Assembly (NCBI GenBank): GCA_004026145.2
Contig: CP034990.1
Coordinates: 11,059,566-11,123,565 of the forward strand
From: Takifugu bimaculatus
Taxonomy: Eukaryota; Chordata; Actinopteri; Tetraodontiformes; Tetraodontidae
Reading direction: 5' to 3'
DNA: 64,000 nt
The number at the start of each line of letters is the position of its first letter. Within the stretch, counting starts at the first letter, position 1. The translations under genes and the position numbers were made by a program. Below are positions 49,362 to 62,300 of this stretch, one piece after another. The notes beneath the pieces were generated by a model, which worked only from the letters and a program-made list of their open reading frames with translations, did no database searches and was not told where the DNA came from.

Positions 49362-52300
49362 AATGAAACCACACCCTACAACCAACGGCCACATTTTTAA
49401 ACCTTTATTAATTGTTTTCACTCAACCAGATCAAAAAATTGCAAAAAAACAACAAATAGACTTTTCATTAATTACCTTTTGATTTGCAGTAAAAGTGGTT
49501 TTAAATCTAAATGAATGTAGTTTCTGTATTACCAGCAAGGTTTCCTTCTGGTGGATCATTTGTAGTAATCCGGCAATAAATCTGGTTTCTATTTTGGGGT
49601 TCCGACAGGCTCTACCTGCCAGCCCCTTCCCAGACAGAGACCTGGCCTAATGTCTGGACACACTGGCTTCGTTGAATTGCTCCTGCAAGTTAATAAATTC
49701 TGAACCATCTGTTTCCATACAGCTCCTTTCCATTACCAGGTGCCCTCCCCTCCTTGGACCTCGATCTAATTAACTGTCCTCTCTCTGCCTCTCTGTTTCC
49801 CCACTTCCAAACTGAGGTGGAAAAAAAGCTGTAGAAACAATGCTTACAAATGAAAAAGATGACTTGTTAAAAAAGAAAAGAAAACAAGTGATTGTGAATA
49901 GAAACAATGCAGTTAGCTGTCACTTTTATCATATGACCTGGTAAACATAGTATCAATAACATTGTCGACCTAAATCCAACGTGCACGCTCTCTAGAGAGA
50001 TGCTGATAAGTACTTGGGTTCTGTCTTCTCTTCAGAGATGAAGAGAAATTATCTGTAATAAAATGAAAACCCTCAAAAATTAATACAAAAAGTAGACAGC
50101 AAGGGCAGCATATGAAGAACAAAGGGAAGTGAGAAATGCAAATACTAGAGCTGTTAAATGCAGTAAATGCATCACAGATGGCGATTTAACAGAATTCAAC
50201 ATCCTAGGAAGAGACAAAAACCTATCTGTCAGCCATGAATTGAGAAATGTATTAGAGATCAATGAAATAAGTGTTTCTCGACAGTCTAAAGGATAAAAAA
50301 AAATGGCATCGGATGGCTTTTTTATCAAATAAACATGAGCAACATGTGCTCTCACGGATTCTTTGTTTGGATGGAGGCTGTTGTTGGGAGCAGAAATGGC
50401 TGTGGGAAGAAAAACAGCTCTCTGACATTGAAGAGACTTGCAAAGCCCACAGCGTATAAGGCTTTTAACTACATTTTGCTGTCACAATCTAACTGAAAGC
50501 ATCTACCATCAAAGCCATTAGGGTGCCAGAGTGCCCCTGTGGTTTTGCCATTAGCCCATAATATATCGGCTACAGCATGCCACAACAGCACAGCAGTATC
50601 AACATACATGCGCCAAGAAGAGATTTGGCACATAAATAGCATGGCCAAAAGAACAGAATCAAGTTAGGCTTCCCCATTGTGGTGGAAATGAAAGTTATGT
50701 GTCCATATTAGGCTTTAATATCCTTGGAGAAGATGATGCCACTTTTTTATGGTAAGGCTGTTGACTATTCATGAAGATGGTGAAGGTGGCTGTAGGAGAT
50801 GAGATTCCTGCTGTTGCAGGGAAAATTCTCGTAAGTCCAATGACTCATTTCCATGCTTCTACCTGTTTATGTGGTTCTTTATAGGGAGTACCAGCTGTGT
50901 GACCCAGAGGCCCACAAAATCTCTTCATAAACCTCAATAAGGAAGCATGGTTGTCAGTGAGAAAATAAGGCTGCTTCTCGCAGATATGGGCTTTTTACCC
51001 ACTGGCAGCGATATTTCTGAAACATGTTGGAGGCATTCCATTTGCATGAATCCTATGCATATTACCTCGCACCGACCTGTTGGCTACCACGTGAATCCTC
51101 ATCATCGGTTGCAGGCAGTAATAGTAAGTTACTGCTCCCTGTCATACAGCATCGTGTTGCTGTCATAATTTATGTTCACATGGTCGTTGTCTCCTGGCCT
51201 AGGGGGCATTTGGTTCACCTCACCCATTTCAGCTTTATGATGCTCGGAGAGCGGAAAACCCTACTAATGCCAAGTGACGCAAACCCCAGCATGGGCCAAG
51301 AAAGTCTCCTTCCAATGAAAGATTCATGCAGGTTGAATCTATGTAGGTGCGGAGGAACACGCGTGGCCTTCCAGTTGACAGAGTCAGAGATGTCCATCCG
51401 TAGACAGCAAGGAAGAAGAGAAGGTCTGAAATGTTTTTTTTTTATCATCAGCAAGGTCAACCAGAAGGGAATGGCCTTCATTTCAGTTTTCCTCCGCCTG
51501 TAGCAGGTCAGGGAGGAAGGGAGACTCTGACATGACCTCCGGCGAAGCGAGCGTGTCAGAAACCACTGGAGTTTAGGAGCAGAACAAGTCCCAAAGAGGG
51601 AGAAACACGATTGTGCCTCACAATCAGCCGTGGAACACAGCCCTGTGCCAACTGGGCTGGGCCTTTGCTGAACCTCAACAGACATAGACCAACAGGAAGG
51701 GAGGGAAGGGTAGATGGTGAGGGATGCGGAGGGTATTGGGAGGGTTGTGGGGTGCGAGGTCATTCCATCTCACTGGGTGTTTTATTAATGTAATTAAACA
51801 CGGGCAAGCTCTGTGGCTCTGCATCATACCTGACCTCCACAGCAGAGGGAGACAAGGTAGGAAAAAAGACGGAGACAGACAGGTAAGGGGAGGGTGAGGG
51901 AAGAATGGGTAACAAGGACATCTGATGGGTAGGATAAGGATGAAACAAGAGAGGATGGAGCAAAGAAAGAGGGATGAAGAGAGATAAATGGGGTACAGAA
52001 TGAAACGAATTCAGTCAGAGAAACCATTTGATGGGCTAACTGGGCTACAGGGGAGTCAAGGCATCTGAGGAAAAAGAAAGGTCAACGTCAGGGCAAAAAA
52101 AGTCTCTTGTAAAATGTGAAGAATGTCATGTAATCATATTAGATACAGTTCGGCATTATCATTATGCAAAGAACCCAGGCCTGTCTTTAGAGTCTAAACA
52201 CTTTGCACACACACTTTGGATAATGATAATCATTTTTCTTCCCTCTCTAAATCGTTTAAATATCTTTTTTTTTTTTAAACAGAGTTGTCTAGACAGAATA

Positions 52301-52663
52301 TAAGTGCTCCCAGCTCCAAACCCAAATAATCATGGGAAATCAAACCTTACAACATTTTCTAACATTAAATAATCATGGTCAACAGCATTCTGTTTCAAAA
52401 AAAAAATCTTTTCAATAAGTGCTTCATTGCAAAGGAAAGCTGGCAAGCATTATGGTCTGAGACCAGAGATGTCTTCAGCAGAAGTAATAATGATTCACAA
52501 AGGAGAATCAGGCGGCGAGCGTTCAGCAAGTAAAATGTCATCTGTAAGTTTGTCTCACAAAAGGACAAATATAAGGACAGTATACGGTCTAGCTGTCTTG
52601 TCTCATCAGGATATTTACAGTAGGTCATGGTTTTGTGTTCTCTGAGTGGTCTAATTCACTTTG

Positions 52664-52668
<5 letters not shown>

Positions 52669-52701
<33 letters not shown>
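52669..52701. repeat. (CT)16 microsatellite
   Basis: Sixteen perfect CT units in intergenic DNA, with no gene evidence next to it. Confidence 0.95.
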
Positions 52702-52703
<2 letters not shown>

Positions 52704-53184
52704 TGTTTACTGCGCTTGTTCCTTCAGTGTAACAATAATCTTTCTTTGCATTAATTCCAAACGTGTATGACCTTTTTGTGTGTTTTTGACCAATCCTCTA
52801 GTCTCACTCTATTTGAACTGTTTACAAAAGTTAATGAAAGTTAACGACCTTCGCTGCATCATTGACAAAGCTTTGTTTATGTAAATGTGTTTGCTAGATT
52901 ACACACTCAATTACTGCGTACTGAAATTTTGGTCATTTAACAACCTTTTTGAAAACCTTTTCCCTATGTCACTATCACACATACCACAATATGCTGATAA
53001 TGTGTTAAGTGCTTGTTAAGCATTTCATATTATAGTCTGATCTCAGGAGGTATTTTTAGTATAAAGGAGGGAAACGATTTTCCCTGGGCGGGGCCCCAAA
53101 ATAATTCAGTTTTGTGTGTGATTTCACTCTTGTTTTGCTTGTGGGACAGTCATGAGAGTTCATGAAAGCAACTAAGAGATCTAC

Positions 53185-53395
53185 AAAACAGGTGTTACAT
53201 TTGGTCCCAGGTTCTAATCCCCCATGTGTGGCGTTTGCTTGTTCTCCTCATGTCTGTGGGGTCTAAATTAAATTGACCATAGGTGTGAGTGAGGGTTTGT
53301 CTCTACGTTAGCCCTGCAGACAGCTGCTACTTGTCTAGGATGGACCCCCCGCCTCTGTCCCAAAGTGTTACATGATGGATAAGTGGATCAAAATG
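53185..53395 (+). mobile_element. Degenerate interspersed repeat with tRNA-like box B
   Basis: 'ggtcccaggttctaatccc' (about 53203-53221) resembles the box B part of a tRNA-derived repeat head (compare GGTTCRANYCC). It is followed by the widespread fish-repeat order 'gcgtttgcttgttctcctca', 'aattgaccataggtgtgagt', 'ctacgttagccctgcagaca' and 'gatggataagtgg'. Several internal deletions are visible. Class (SINE or non-autonomous DNA element) is not settled by sequence reading alone. Confidence 0.68.
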
Positions 53396-56300
53396 ATGCA
53401 GCTTGATTGTACCATCATCAACATGGACAAATGAAAACTAATAGAACTCATTTCAATATCATTTTCTGATAAAAGTTCCTTTCTTGATTAATTGAAGTCA
53501 ATTTGTAAATGCATTCATTGATTATGTTGATTCACATTTTTCACACAATCAAGCTGTTATGGGTTTGTAGCAGTAATTGCCTGTTGCTGCTGGTTGATGG
53601 AGATGTTAAGTGAGTTCTTGTAAATTTCCTGTTGTTTAGCTGATGCATTTAGCCGCAGCGAGAAAACAGTGCACAGTCACAATGTGCTTTTAACCCCTTA
53701 TTGTATACTTCAATCACAAAGGTTGCACATTGCATGTGCTCGTAAATTTGTGGCAAATTAATATGATTAATTAAATGACAATATTATCTGTCTCCATCAT
53801 AAAACCAATGCAAGGAAACCTCTTGAAAATCTGTCCAGAAAGCTGGAGCTCTGTTACCGGTCGGGACATTCGAGAAGCGGTTGTGTGTACGGACGAGTCG
53901 GCAAGAACTCACGGGGGCAAACGACAGCTTGAAGTACGCCGCATCACGATCCATTTCTCATCCCTGCGGTCCGCATTAGACGCCTTGTCACAGTAATTAC
54001 ATTTCTCTGCATTAATTGATGACTTATAACGAAAATAAGAGCTGTCGGGGAATGTATCAAACTACAGCAACAATAATTGCAAATGCAATAACCAAACAAA
54101 TATAAAATGGACAAGAGTGAAGGGGAGTATTAGATGTGATTGATGAGGGAAGCAGTGAAACCACACACTGTGTATGTGGCGAAGAGCCTCTGTTGCTGTG
54201 CATTTGATAGGCTTGTTTGAGTTGCCTTCTTTTTCTCTCATTGTATGTGTGTGTGAGTGTATGGGAGATGGGTGCATCCAGTGCTCTGTTTTAGTATGGG
54301 TTAGAGCCTGCTTGGAGGGAAATCAGAGCAACTAATAGAGCCGGAGTGAGGAATTTGTAATCCGTGTGAGAATTGAATTATTATTCAATAATGCTTATTT
54401 CTATACACAAGAAGACATAATCCCATTCATCTGTGTGCCTTCCGGTTGTCATCAGTGTTCACATAACAGAATATCAATGCAGAAATATAGAATCATTACA
54501 TTATCGATATGAAAGTTCATCTGTCCTTTGGCCTCTGAGTTCAGCTGAATGAGGTATATCTGGTTTTTTTTTTCCAGGTATAAATATTTACAACTGCTGC
54601 ATAATGGCAAAAACGTCATTTGAATGTATGCTTTCCTTGAGTGCAATGAAGTGAGAAACCATCACGGACTTAACGATGCAAGTGCAGAGTGTGTCCATTT
54701 GCACAATTAGTAATGCTACAACATACCGCAATTGTCTTTGCTTTGACTTGAGCGTTTATCTCTTTTTTTTTCTCGCTCACTAATGCGTTGCCATCGACAA
54801 AGAGGAGAAGCAATGTACGGTGCAAAAATCGACTTTAACATATGAAAGAACCTTGACCTTTAGTTACTTCAGGCACACACCGCCATCTTCTCTTTTCATG
54901 CTGTATTTTCTTGGAAACTTTGAAGCAGAAATCTTTATGTAAAGGTTATGGCATATATTATGTATTGTTACAGACTGACATCTTACAGTCATTATCGCAA
55001 ATGTGCCCCGCCCTGATGGCTGCCTTTTCCTCCTGTAAATTATTCTAAATGTTGCAAAGCTTTTCTGATATATGAGTAAACAGCTTAAATTGACCACAGT
55101 TTCTAAGTTAATACAATTTAAGGCTACATTCAAAGAGAAGAACAGGTGGCCCTGATTCTGATGTGCTTCCAAACCCACGTTTTGGTAATAAACTCTCTGA
55201 GGTGGGCAGAACATGCAGGAATTATAATCATGGTATTTAAAGATTGTTTCAGCAATTTATTGCAAATAAAACCCCAAAAAAGCTTACTCCTCATGGAGTG
55301 TTAGTTGGTTGTCTCATGAGAGGAAAGTGAAAAACTCAGGTCCCCATAGGCCAATTACTGTCCACGTAGGCTTTGAGATACATACATAAATGACAAAGTG
55401 GTCTAACCAATCAGAGGGCAGGATTGGGCTTCTGCATTAGGTTTCAAGACGGTTGAGGGGAGGGGCCAAATGACACGGCGTTGTTTTGAGAATGTTATGT
55501 TATTGCTCAGAATTGCTGATACAACCTTGAAGGTTGTAGTTTGACAAGAGGTGCTAGTAAATAACAGTAGGAGACCATACAAACAGTGACACAAAATTTT
55601 TGTGGTCAAGACAGTTGTTTTTAGTATGAATGACATGCAGTCACAGGTAAAAAAACAAACAAAAAAAACAGCCATTTAGTGCACTGAAGAAAAAGCCAGT
55701 GGAGCATCATATGATGTACTGTTAGGAAGGTGAGGCTTTTATAGTAGGGCAGGCTTTTTACTGTGGTATAGTTGTTAAAGTTCTTTGGGAGGATTTGGTG
55801 GCACATAGTGAAAATATTAATGTTGATACCGGACATCTGAATCACTGTAGTCCTTTTATATGCACATAACAATATTAATAAATAAGTAAATGTATCCTCA
55901 TATCTGTATGTTCATAGTAAACTACAGAAAAAACATGGCTAATCAGCAATCTGCCACTAGGGGGGGACCCTCATTACTAAACCACAATCAAATTTAATTA
56001 CAGCCCAACATCACGAAACAGCGTTTGCCTCACAGGGCTTTACAATCTGCACACGCGTGACTCCTTCTGTGCTTAGACCCTCAAACCAGGTCAGAAAAAA
56101 ACTTTTATTAAAACAGCCTTTCCACTGATGAGGACCACTGATGAGGGATCTGTCTGTCTTACAGACCAAGTGCACGTAGAACATCAACATCAAGGATATA
56201 TCTGTTTAAATCGGAGATATACTGTTCATATGTGTTTAGTCCACGAAGAAAGGTATTCCTGGTGATGGAAGAGAAGTCCATGGCCAGATGTCCCCATATG

Positions 56301-59300
56301 GAGCTCTGGCCCCACCAGAAATAGAACAGTTATTATCCTAAGCCTCTTATACAATAATAACATGAATGTGCCAGAAATGTGTTCAATTTGACTTCTAACA
56401 ACAGATTAATGAGTGTCGCACACAACGTACCACAAAACAGTATTTTATGATCATAAAACTACTGCGTTGTTTCAGAGACTTAAAAGTTTTTTTAAAAAAA
56501 AATACATACTGTGTTCATGTTCCGTCATTGTGTGAGACATGTGACTAAAAAAAAATGGTTCAAGGCACCAATAATAGGTTTTAATTTGCATGTGTTATTC
56601 TGATTTACACTTATTTTTATGAAAACGTTGAAAAAGTCATGATGTCGCACTCTCGACACGTTTCATTATTACTGGAGTAGATACTACTTGCCTAGCGGCA
56701 TCTTTTTTTGCCTTTTTAATGTATATAAAGTAAAATGCAGAGTTGTGGCCTAAAGACTGTAAATGCTGACTATGTTCATATAATGAACATGTTTATATCA
56801 GCTTTAGCCTGGGCTTTCTGTAATCTAACAATTGAATCTACAACTTCCCGTTAGCACAGATGGAAAGGTCATCATTAAATCAAATTATTCTTTAATGGAT
56901 TTGAATAACTTTAGGGTTTATTGGTTTTTGACAGTGAAATAAATGCAGATGAACATAAACATAAAATAATCACAGCCACACCTGATATCTGCATTTGAAA
57001 GAATAAACAATCCAATCTAATGGGCAGTCACTCAGTGGAAAAAAAAGGATGCACCAGGAATATTAAACCCACACTGGAGAATCTAGACTCTATATTGGAA
57101 GGCGAGAGTTTTTGTGTAAATTGGAGGACACAACAGGCCAAAGTGTCCGCTGTGCTTCTAAGTGCTGTAACTGTAACAAATCAAAATGTTTTCAAATTGA
57201 CCGTTCCTAAAATTGTGCTGATGTGCACCCGTGAAATTATCTTCTCAATCAAATAAAGTCCACTGACCTTGGCTCAAGTACGGGCAGCCGAATTAGGAAT
57301 GCACTGATCAGCTGCAGTCAAAGTGTTGAAAACTTTCAGACTCAAATTAGAAACTAAAGAAAACAAAAGAAAACACGTTTTCTTTTCAATTTGGAAAAGA
57401 CAACAGACTGCATGTACGCACACTTAGACATGAAATAGACAAGGTTAGGCAGGCTGATGTGCTGACCTTGGAGTGATCTGAGGCAACGGCTGCGCGGCGT
57501 TAGCCCACATCATGCTGCTTACATGATGCACTGTCCACCACTGTTGAAGATGATCATCTGAAGTTTACCTCTAAATGATAAAGGATCCAGGATTCTCTTT
57601 GAATGAGGGATGTTCAAATAATAATGGACGGAGGCACCGACTACAATGTGGCCCAGAGCTATTGGCTGAAAAATTCACACAGAGCATAATAATCAATCAA
57701 GACACCCCCAGAGGTCATCATTTATTGATTACAGGGTTTGGATCAATGTGTCAAAGGTCACACAAAGGTCCTGCAAGTGCAGAACGACACTCTTCACTTG
57801 ATTAATCATTGATTGCTACGAAATCCACACGTGAGAACAAAAATAAATCTCGGATAGTTGTAGGAATATTTAAATGTTCTTCATACTGAGTGTATTATCA
57901 TACTGGAGGCCTTAACCTGGAGACCATCAGACTGAAAGAGGGATATTTTGAGCAGAAGACAAAGTCTGGCGTACAGGCTTCATAACATTTCTGAATAAAT
58001 TGTGTAAGTAAAATGTGTATTTAGGGACGACATAAAGTATGCTAAAAAAAAAAAATTCATTCCCAAGGCAATTCAGAAAATTAGGGAATGCATAACATCG
58101 GTCCCCTGCAGAAATTAGAGCTCGATGGTGTTCGAGGCCTGATGTTAGCTCTTCCACCACTTTAGCAAACCGGGCTAAATATTTAACGGTTCATTTAATT
58201 TCAAGTCCAGATAATGCAAACATTTAGAAATAATTTGAAGGTCCCAGTGATATCTTCAATATACTGCACTCGCCCTTTGAAGAAATTAAGCAGCAAATGT
58301 CAAATGTTTAGCAGGGACTACATTTTCTCCTAATTCCGAGCCTCTCAAACTTTACGGAGCACTTTTATGACTTGAAATGTTTCTGAATCCCACGCAGAGA
58401 TTCCATCAAGCCATTCCAAAAGCTTTGTGGGCTCTGTTGTTTCTGGGGGGTAATTGTGGCTTCAGTGTTTGAAGACAAAGCATCTGAAGGATTTGCTGTG
58501 CATCCATATTGGATGAATCTGCGGAACACGATTTAGGAACCAATGGCAGCCGTTCAATGTCACCGTTTACAGGTTCTATAAACCATCTATGTTACATTTG
58601 ATTTTTATTACTTGTTGCTGCAGTGGGAAAGTTTCGATTTTGTCAGGAAGCGGATGCTAACACACACGGACTTGGCTAGAAATCAATTAAACGTGTTTTT
58701 AATGTCTGGAGTCGGGAATAGCAGGTTTAACAATAATGGGCTGTATTATTTTGCATTTGCATTTGTTTATATTGTTCACGATGAATGAATCAATCAGCCC
58801 AGAAGCAGCAACACAATTGAGGGTTTAAAAAAATGGAGAAAAAAATAAAGGTAGAAGACATAAAAAAAAACTGCAAAACTTGCAAACTAACAAAATCTGT
58901 GTGTATGAAGACAAAGTGCTGCACAATTCTATTTTTTATCTAAGCATCTCTGCCACACTCCAACTTCCCCCTCCATCCCTCCATCCCCCCATTCCTCCTT
59001 CCCTCTATCCCTCTCTCCCTCTGCTGTCACTTCAATGCTTCACTTGTCCCCCGAAATTGACCTCATCCCCACCGTGAGTGTGGACGCCACCCCAATCACA
59101 AGCCCCTGGTTGCATAGTTATCATTAGTCATCACCTCCAGCAGCGTCTTGGCTCAGAGGGAAATTTCCTTCAGATTGGAAGCTCTGATTCATCAGACCTT
59201 CTTCTTGGTGATCTTCTCACTGCTGGGGCCGACTGTAAATGCCAAATCTCCTTCTGGCCTCAATAAACTTTATTTGCAAATTTTCAATCTTCAGTCTCTT

Positions 59301-59799
59301 TCTCTTCCATTCAACCCTTTTAATCACTGACAGAAATGAAGCCAGTTTGAAGATGGCATGACTTGTGTCCCAGGTATTTTAGCTCCAGGTTTCGGATTGC
59401 TGACCCTGCCAACTCTAAAGGAGAAAGATTTGAATCTAGAATAAAGTCCAAACAGTGACTCCAGCAGGCATCAATATAACTCACAGTTATGAAGACACTT
59501 ACAGGATGTATAGCATTTAACCAGCACTTTTACAGCAGGCGGGGGGGGGGGGGTTACATTGCTGCACTTTGTTGGTTCTGACACTTCATTTTCTTTAATT
59601 GATTTATCTTTTTACAAAACATTTTAGAAATTAACCTCAAGAGTAGAATTCACCTTTAACTAATTAACTGACTAATGAACACCTTTTTCAAACACCTTTT
59701 GACTTCTTAACATAGAGCTGCTTTTTTGGTGGCGTACCTGAAGAAATCTTTTTTATAAAATTACTATTATTAAGACCATGTTGTCATTTCAACATCCAA
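53396..59799. other. Intergenic DNA, no gene seen
   Basis: AT-rich, low in repeats, with only short chance frames. A pyrimidine-rich stretch at about 58965-59020 and the poly(G) run at 59541 are the only marked features. Confidence 0.62.
59541..59553. repeat. Poly(G) tract of 13
   Basis: A homopolymer G run after GCAGGC. Shorter homopolymer G or C runs occur at 32323-32331 and 59968-59979. Confidence 0.85.
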
Positions 59800-59834
59800 A
59801 AGCTATAGGTTAGCTATAGCTATAGGTCATGGTT

Positions 59835-59910
59835 TCCTCTCCTCTCCTCTCCTCTCCTCTCCTCTCCTCTCCTCTCCTCTCCTCTCCTCTCCTCTCCTCT
59901 CCTCTCCTCC
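59835..59910 (+). repeat. (CCTCT)n pentanucleotide array inside L2 copy 2
   Basis: About 15 perfect CCTCT units. On the minus strand it reads as repeated RGEER, which explains two spurious reading frames there. Confidence 0.95.
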
Positions 59911-60283
59911 TTACCAAGTAGACCAAGTAGACCAGTGATGTTATTTCTTGCGTAGTTTGTCTGATTCCCCCCCCCCCCTCCTCTTCTGTATCCATCTACA
60001 GGTATCGCTGACTTCATAGTTGTATGCTGACCTACTGACCTCCGACCCCACTAAACCACCCAACCCAACTCTACCATCAGCTTATTTTAATTAATATAAT
60101 GTATCTCTATGTTCTACCTATTTTCTCCTCTACCTGTCCTCCCCCTTCTCCTCCCTCTCTACCCAGCCGGCCATCAGCAGGAGGGTCCCCCTACATGAGC
60201 CTGATCCTGCTCAAGGTTTCTTCCTGTTAAAGAGGAGTTTTTCCTTGCTACTGTTGCTTGTTGCGGGTCAGGCCCTGGGATTG

Positions 60284-60327
<44 letters not shown>

Positions 60328-60361
60328 CGATTGATCGATTGATCGATTGATCGATTGATTG
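60284..60361 (+). repeat. (TGAT)n tail with TGATCGAT variants, L2 copy 2
   Basis: About ten TGAT units, then an 8-mer higher-order unit, GATTGATC, repeated about four times, then TGAT again. It marks the 3' terminus of the L2 insertion. The CG-containing variant units show local re-amplification of one mutated unit. Confidence 0.92.
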
Positions 60362-60787
60362 AAAAGCACTAAAATGAGATTGAGTCAAAAGCATCCAAGA
60401 AAGACAGTAGTTCCAAAATTGAATTTTTGGGTTTTTAATAAATAATCTAAACATCATCAGCAAATTAAGAAATCCTGTGTTATTAGTCTAGTCTTTTTTA
60501 TACCTGTAATATTACACTGAGGAACAACAAAACTAAAAATTGGCATGCTGATTCCCAAAGTGCATTCAGTTTTTTTTCTAGCGCATCAAGTTTTTTTTCT
60601 CCACAGCTTCCCTTCCAGATAAGCCAAATTCTACTGATTAGCTGTCGTAAGATTTGCCAGCTGATTACTACTGGACTCATCTCCAGCTATGAAGCATCTT
60701 GTTTTTGCAGTCACAATTGAGACAGTGCAGCAAGACGTGTGTGCAGCTCCCAATAGGTCAGTGCGCTCAATATTCTATCAGGGATAC

Positions 60788-60817
60788 TTTGAACTATGGG
60801 ATATCCTATAGTTCAAA
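60788..60817. repeat. 30-bp near-perfect palindrome
   Basis: TTTGAACTAT (60788-60797) and ATAGTTCAAA (60808-60817) flank GGATATCC, itself a palindrome, with one mismatched G/T pair between arm and centre on each side. No loop, so it is a cruciform-type palindrome. It lies between L2 copy 2 and the L1/Tx1 relic. Confidence 0.88.
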
Positions 60818-61049
60818 CTTGACATGATAAAGAAAAATTGAAATCAATTGAGAGTTTTGGATTCCACACCCAAAAATTCGTTTTAAAAAGCTATCAGCCT
60901 TAACTCAAAAAAATCTGTGTTCCCCAGTGTTATTATTCGGGGTGATTCTCTAACTTATCGGCTCAATCAACAGTGTGAACAATAACTGGCTCAATTGGTT
61001 TGATGAAATCCAAATATGTTTAATATTCAATATAAGACCTCACAATGAA

Positions 61050-62300
61050 ACCTATAGAGCCTTAATTTGTTTTTGTTTATGTGTTCGACCACATGTGTGT
61101 GTGTATATATGTATGTATATGTGTGTGTGTGTGTACACACATACACATTATTTATTTTTTTCCAAAGGTTTGTTGCCATTTTCTGTATGTTATTCCATTT
61201 CTCAGTGTAACTGTTCAATTTTCATTTTTATCTTCTTTTTTTTTCAAATTATGACAAGAGTCCATAATTTTCCCCCTTAGAGCCACTTTGCAATCATCCC
61301 AAAGACTTTGTGAGGACATTTCCCCGCTGTGTTTTAAATCTGGTCTTATTTGTTCTCACATTGGACCTCATATCTGTGTATTTAGCATCCAAATGTTCCT
61401 CCTTTTTTCAGTATTCAGTGTTACTTTCAACTAGATTGGTGCATGATGAAATACATCCATAGTCCCAATATTGCAATTTGTAACCCTACACATGTCCCTT
61501 TAAAAAACAGTAGGAAATATTCAAGCCTAGAATAAACCAAATGTGGGTGAGACAAAAAAGTAAAAAAAGTCTTTTTTAGCTGGATTCAATGTCCATATGT
61601 CTGAGGGACCTAACTCCCTCATCATTAGTATTATATTTATAGAAGCTTTCTCCTCCCCTGTGTAGCAGAGTTTTGAATGTGAGTCGGTTGTAGTCTAACA
61701 TTGAAGTCTCCACCACAGATTAGGGTCTAATAACTCAAAAACATGTTTTAAAAAGTTCCACTCAGACACTGGAGGAGCGCAGACATTCCAAAAAGTAACT
61801 AAAGCATCCCCGTAGATAACCCTGGACCAGAACAAATCTCTCATCTGCGTCTCTCTTTTCATATGTGCACTCAAAATTTAATTAAATTGAAATTAAGATT
61901 GTCATCCCTCTCTTTGAACCCAGTGCATATAAGTATAGATTAAATCTCCATCTGGTAAATTTACCATGTTCTGAATTTGATAAATGTGTCTCTTGGAGGA
62001 GAGCTCCATCTACTTCTTCCCTCTTTAATTTTGCCATTAATAACCTTAATTGACTTGGTATTTTGCATGCATCGTAACCCCTGTACACCTGGATATAAAA
62101 AGCACCTTGCACCCTTGGTGGTATAAGTAACAATAGCACCGACACAAAAATTAATTGCAACAAAACAATAACATCATAACAAAAAAGCACATTGACTTCT
62201 AATAATGAGGCCTCTTCCGTGGCCCCGCAGCTCAAATGCGGTCTGAGGGGAAATCTCTTCCACCTGACGACGAGAGAGGGCTGGACATTTATCAAGTGTC
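61050..62300 (-). mobile_element. L1/Tx1-type LINE relic: endonuclease and linker of ORF2
   Basis: The minus strand keeps an apurinic-like endonuclease fragment: LKREEVDGALLQETHLSNSE, with the catalytic QETH block at 61995-61981, then GSKRGMTILIS (about 61923-61890). In shifting frames there follow DLFWSRVIYGDALVTFWNVC with APPVSEWNFLKHVFELL (about 61830-61745), IGTMDVFHHAPI (about 61475-61435, the DHAP-type end of the endonuclease) and LWDDCKVALRGKIM (about 61305-61265), the linker before the reverse transcriptase. The order matches L1-clade ORF2. Stops and frameshifts are frequent and the reverse-transcriptase core is absent. It ends in TG-rich simple sequence near 61140. Confidence 0.78.
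61091..61147. repeat. TG/TA-rich microsatellite
   Basis: Interrupted TG and TATG repeats changing to ACAC, so that the halves are partly complementary. It forms the downstream edge of the L1/Tx1 relic. Confidence 0.85.

Larger units (their letters stand above)
48666..53184. other. Intergenic DNA, with G/A-rich block
   Basis: GT (49332) and CT (52669) microsatellites and a long purine-rich plus strand at about 51680-51990. Overlapping open frames on both strands at 51024-51763 have no motif and fit chance expectation for the window. Confidence 0.62.
59800..60362 (+). mobile_element. L2/Maui-type LINE 3' UTR (copy 2)
   Basis: A non-coding L2 3' end: a (CCTCT)n array, then 'agaccagtgatgtt', 'cgtagtttgtctgattcc', 'tgctgacctactgacctcc', then the block 'ccatcagcaggagggtcccc' (60172-60191), 'tcaaggtttcttcctgttaa' and 'ggagtttttccttgctac', ending in a TGAT tail. 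The later part matches copy 1 at 16680-16720. No protein-coding part remains. The 5' limit is approximate. Confidence 0.85.

Noticed and set aside
51215..51763. 182-codon minus-strand frame, with a 159-codon frame opposite
   Set aside because: No motif or splice context. In 64 kb of this composition a frame of this length is expected about once by chance.
59810..60017. RGEER-repeat proteins on the minus strand
   Set aside because: Translation of the (CCTCT)n array in the L2 3' UTR.
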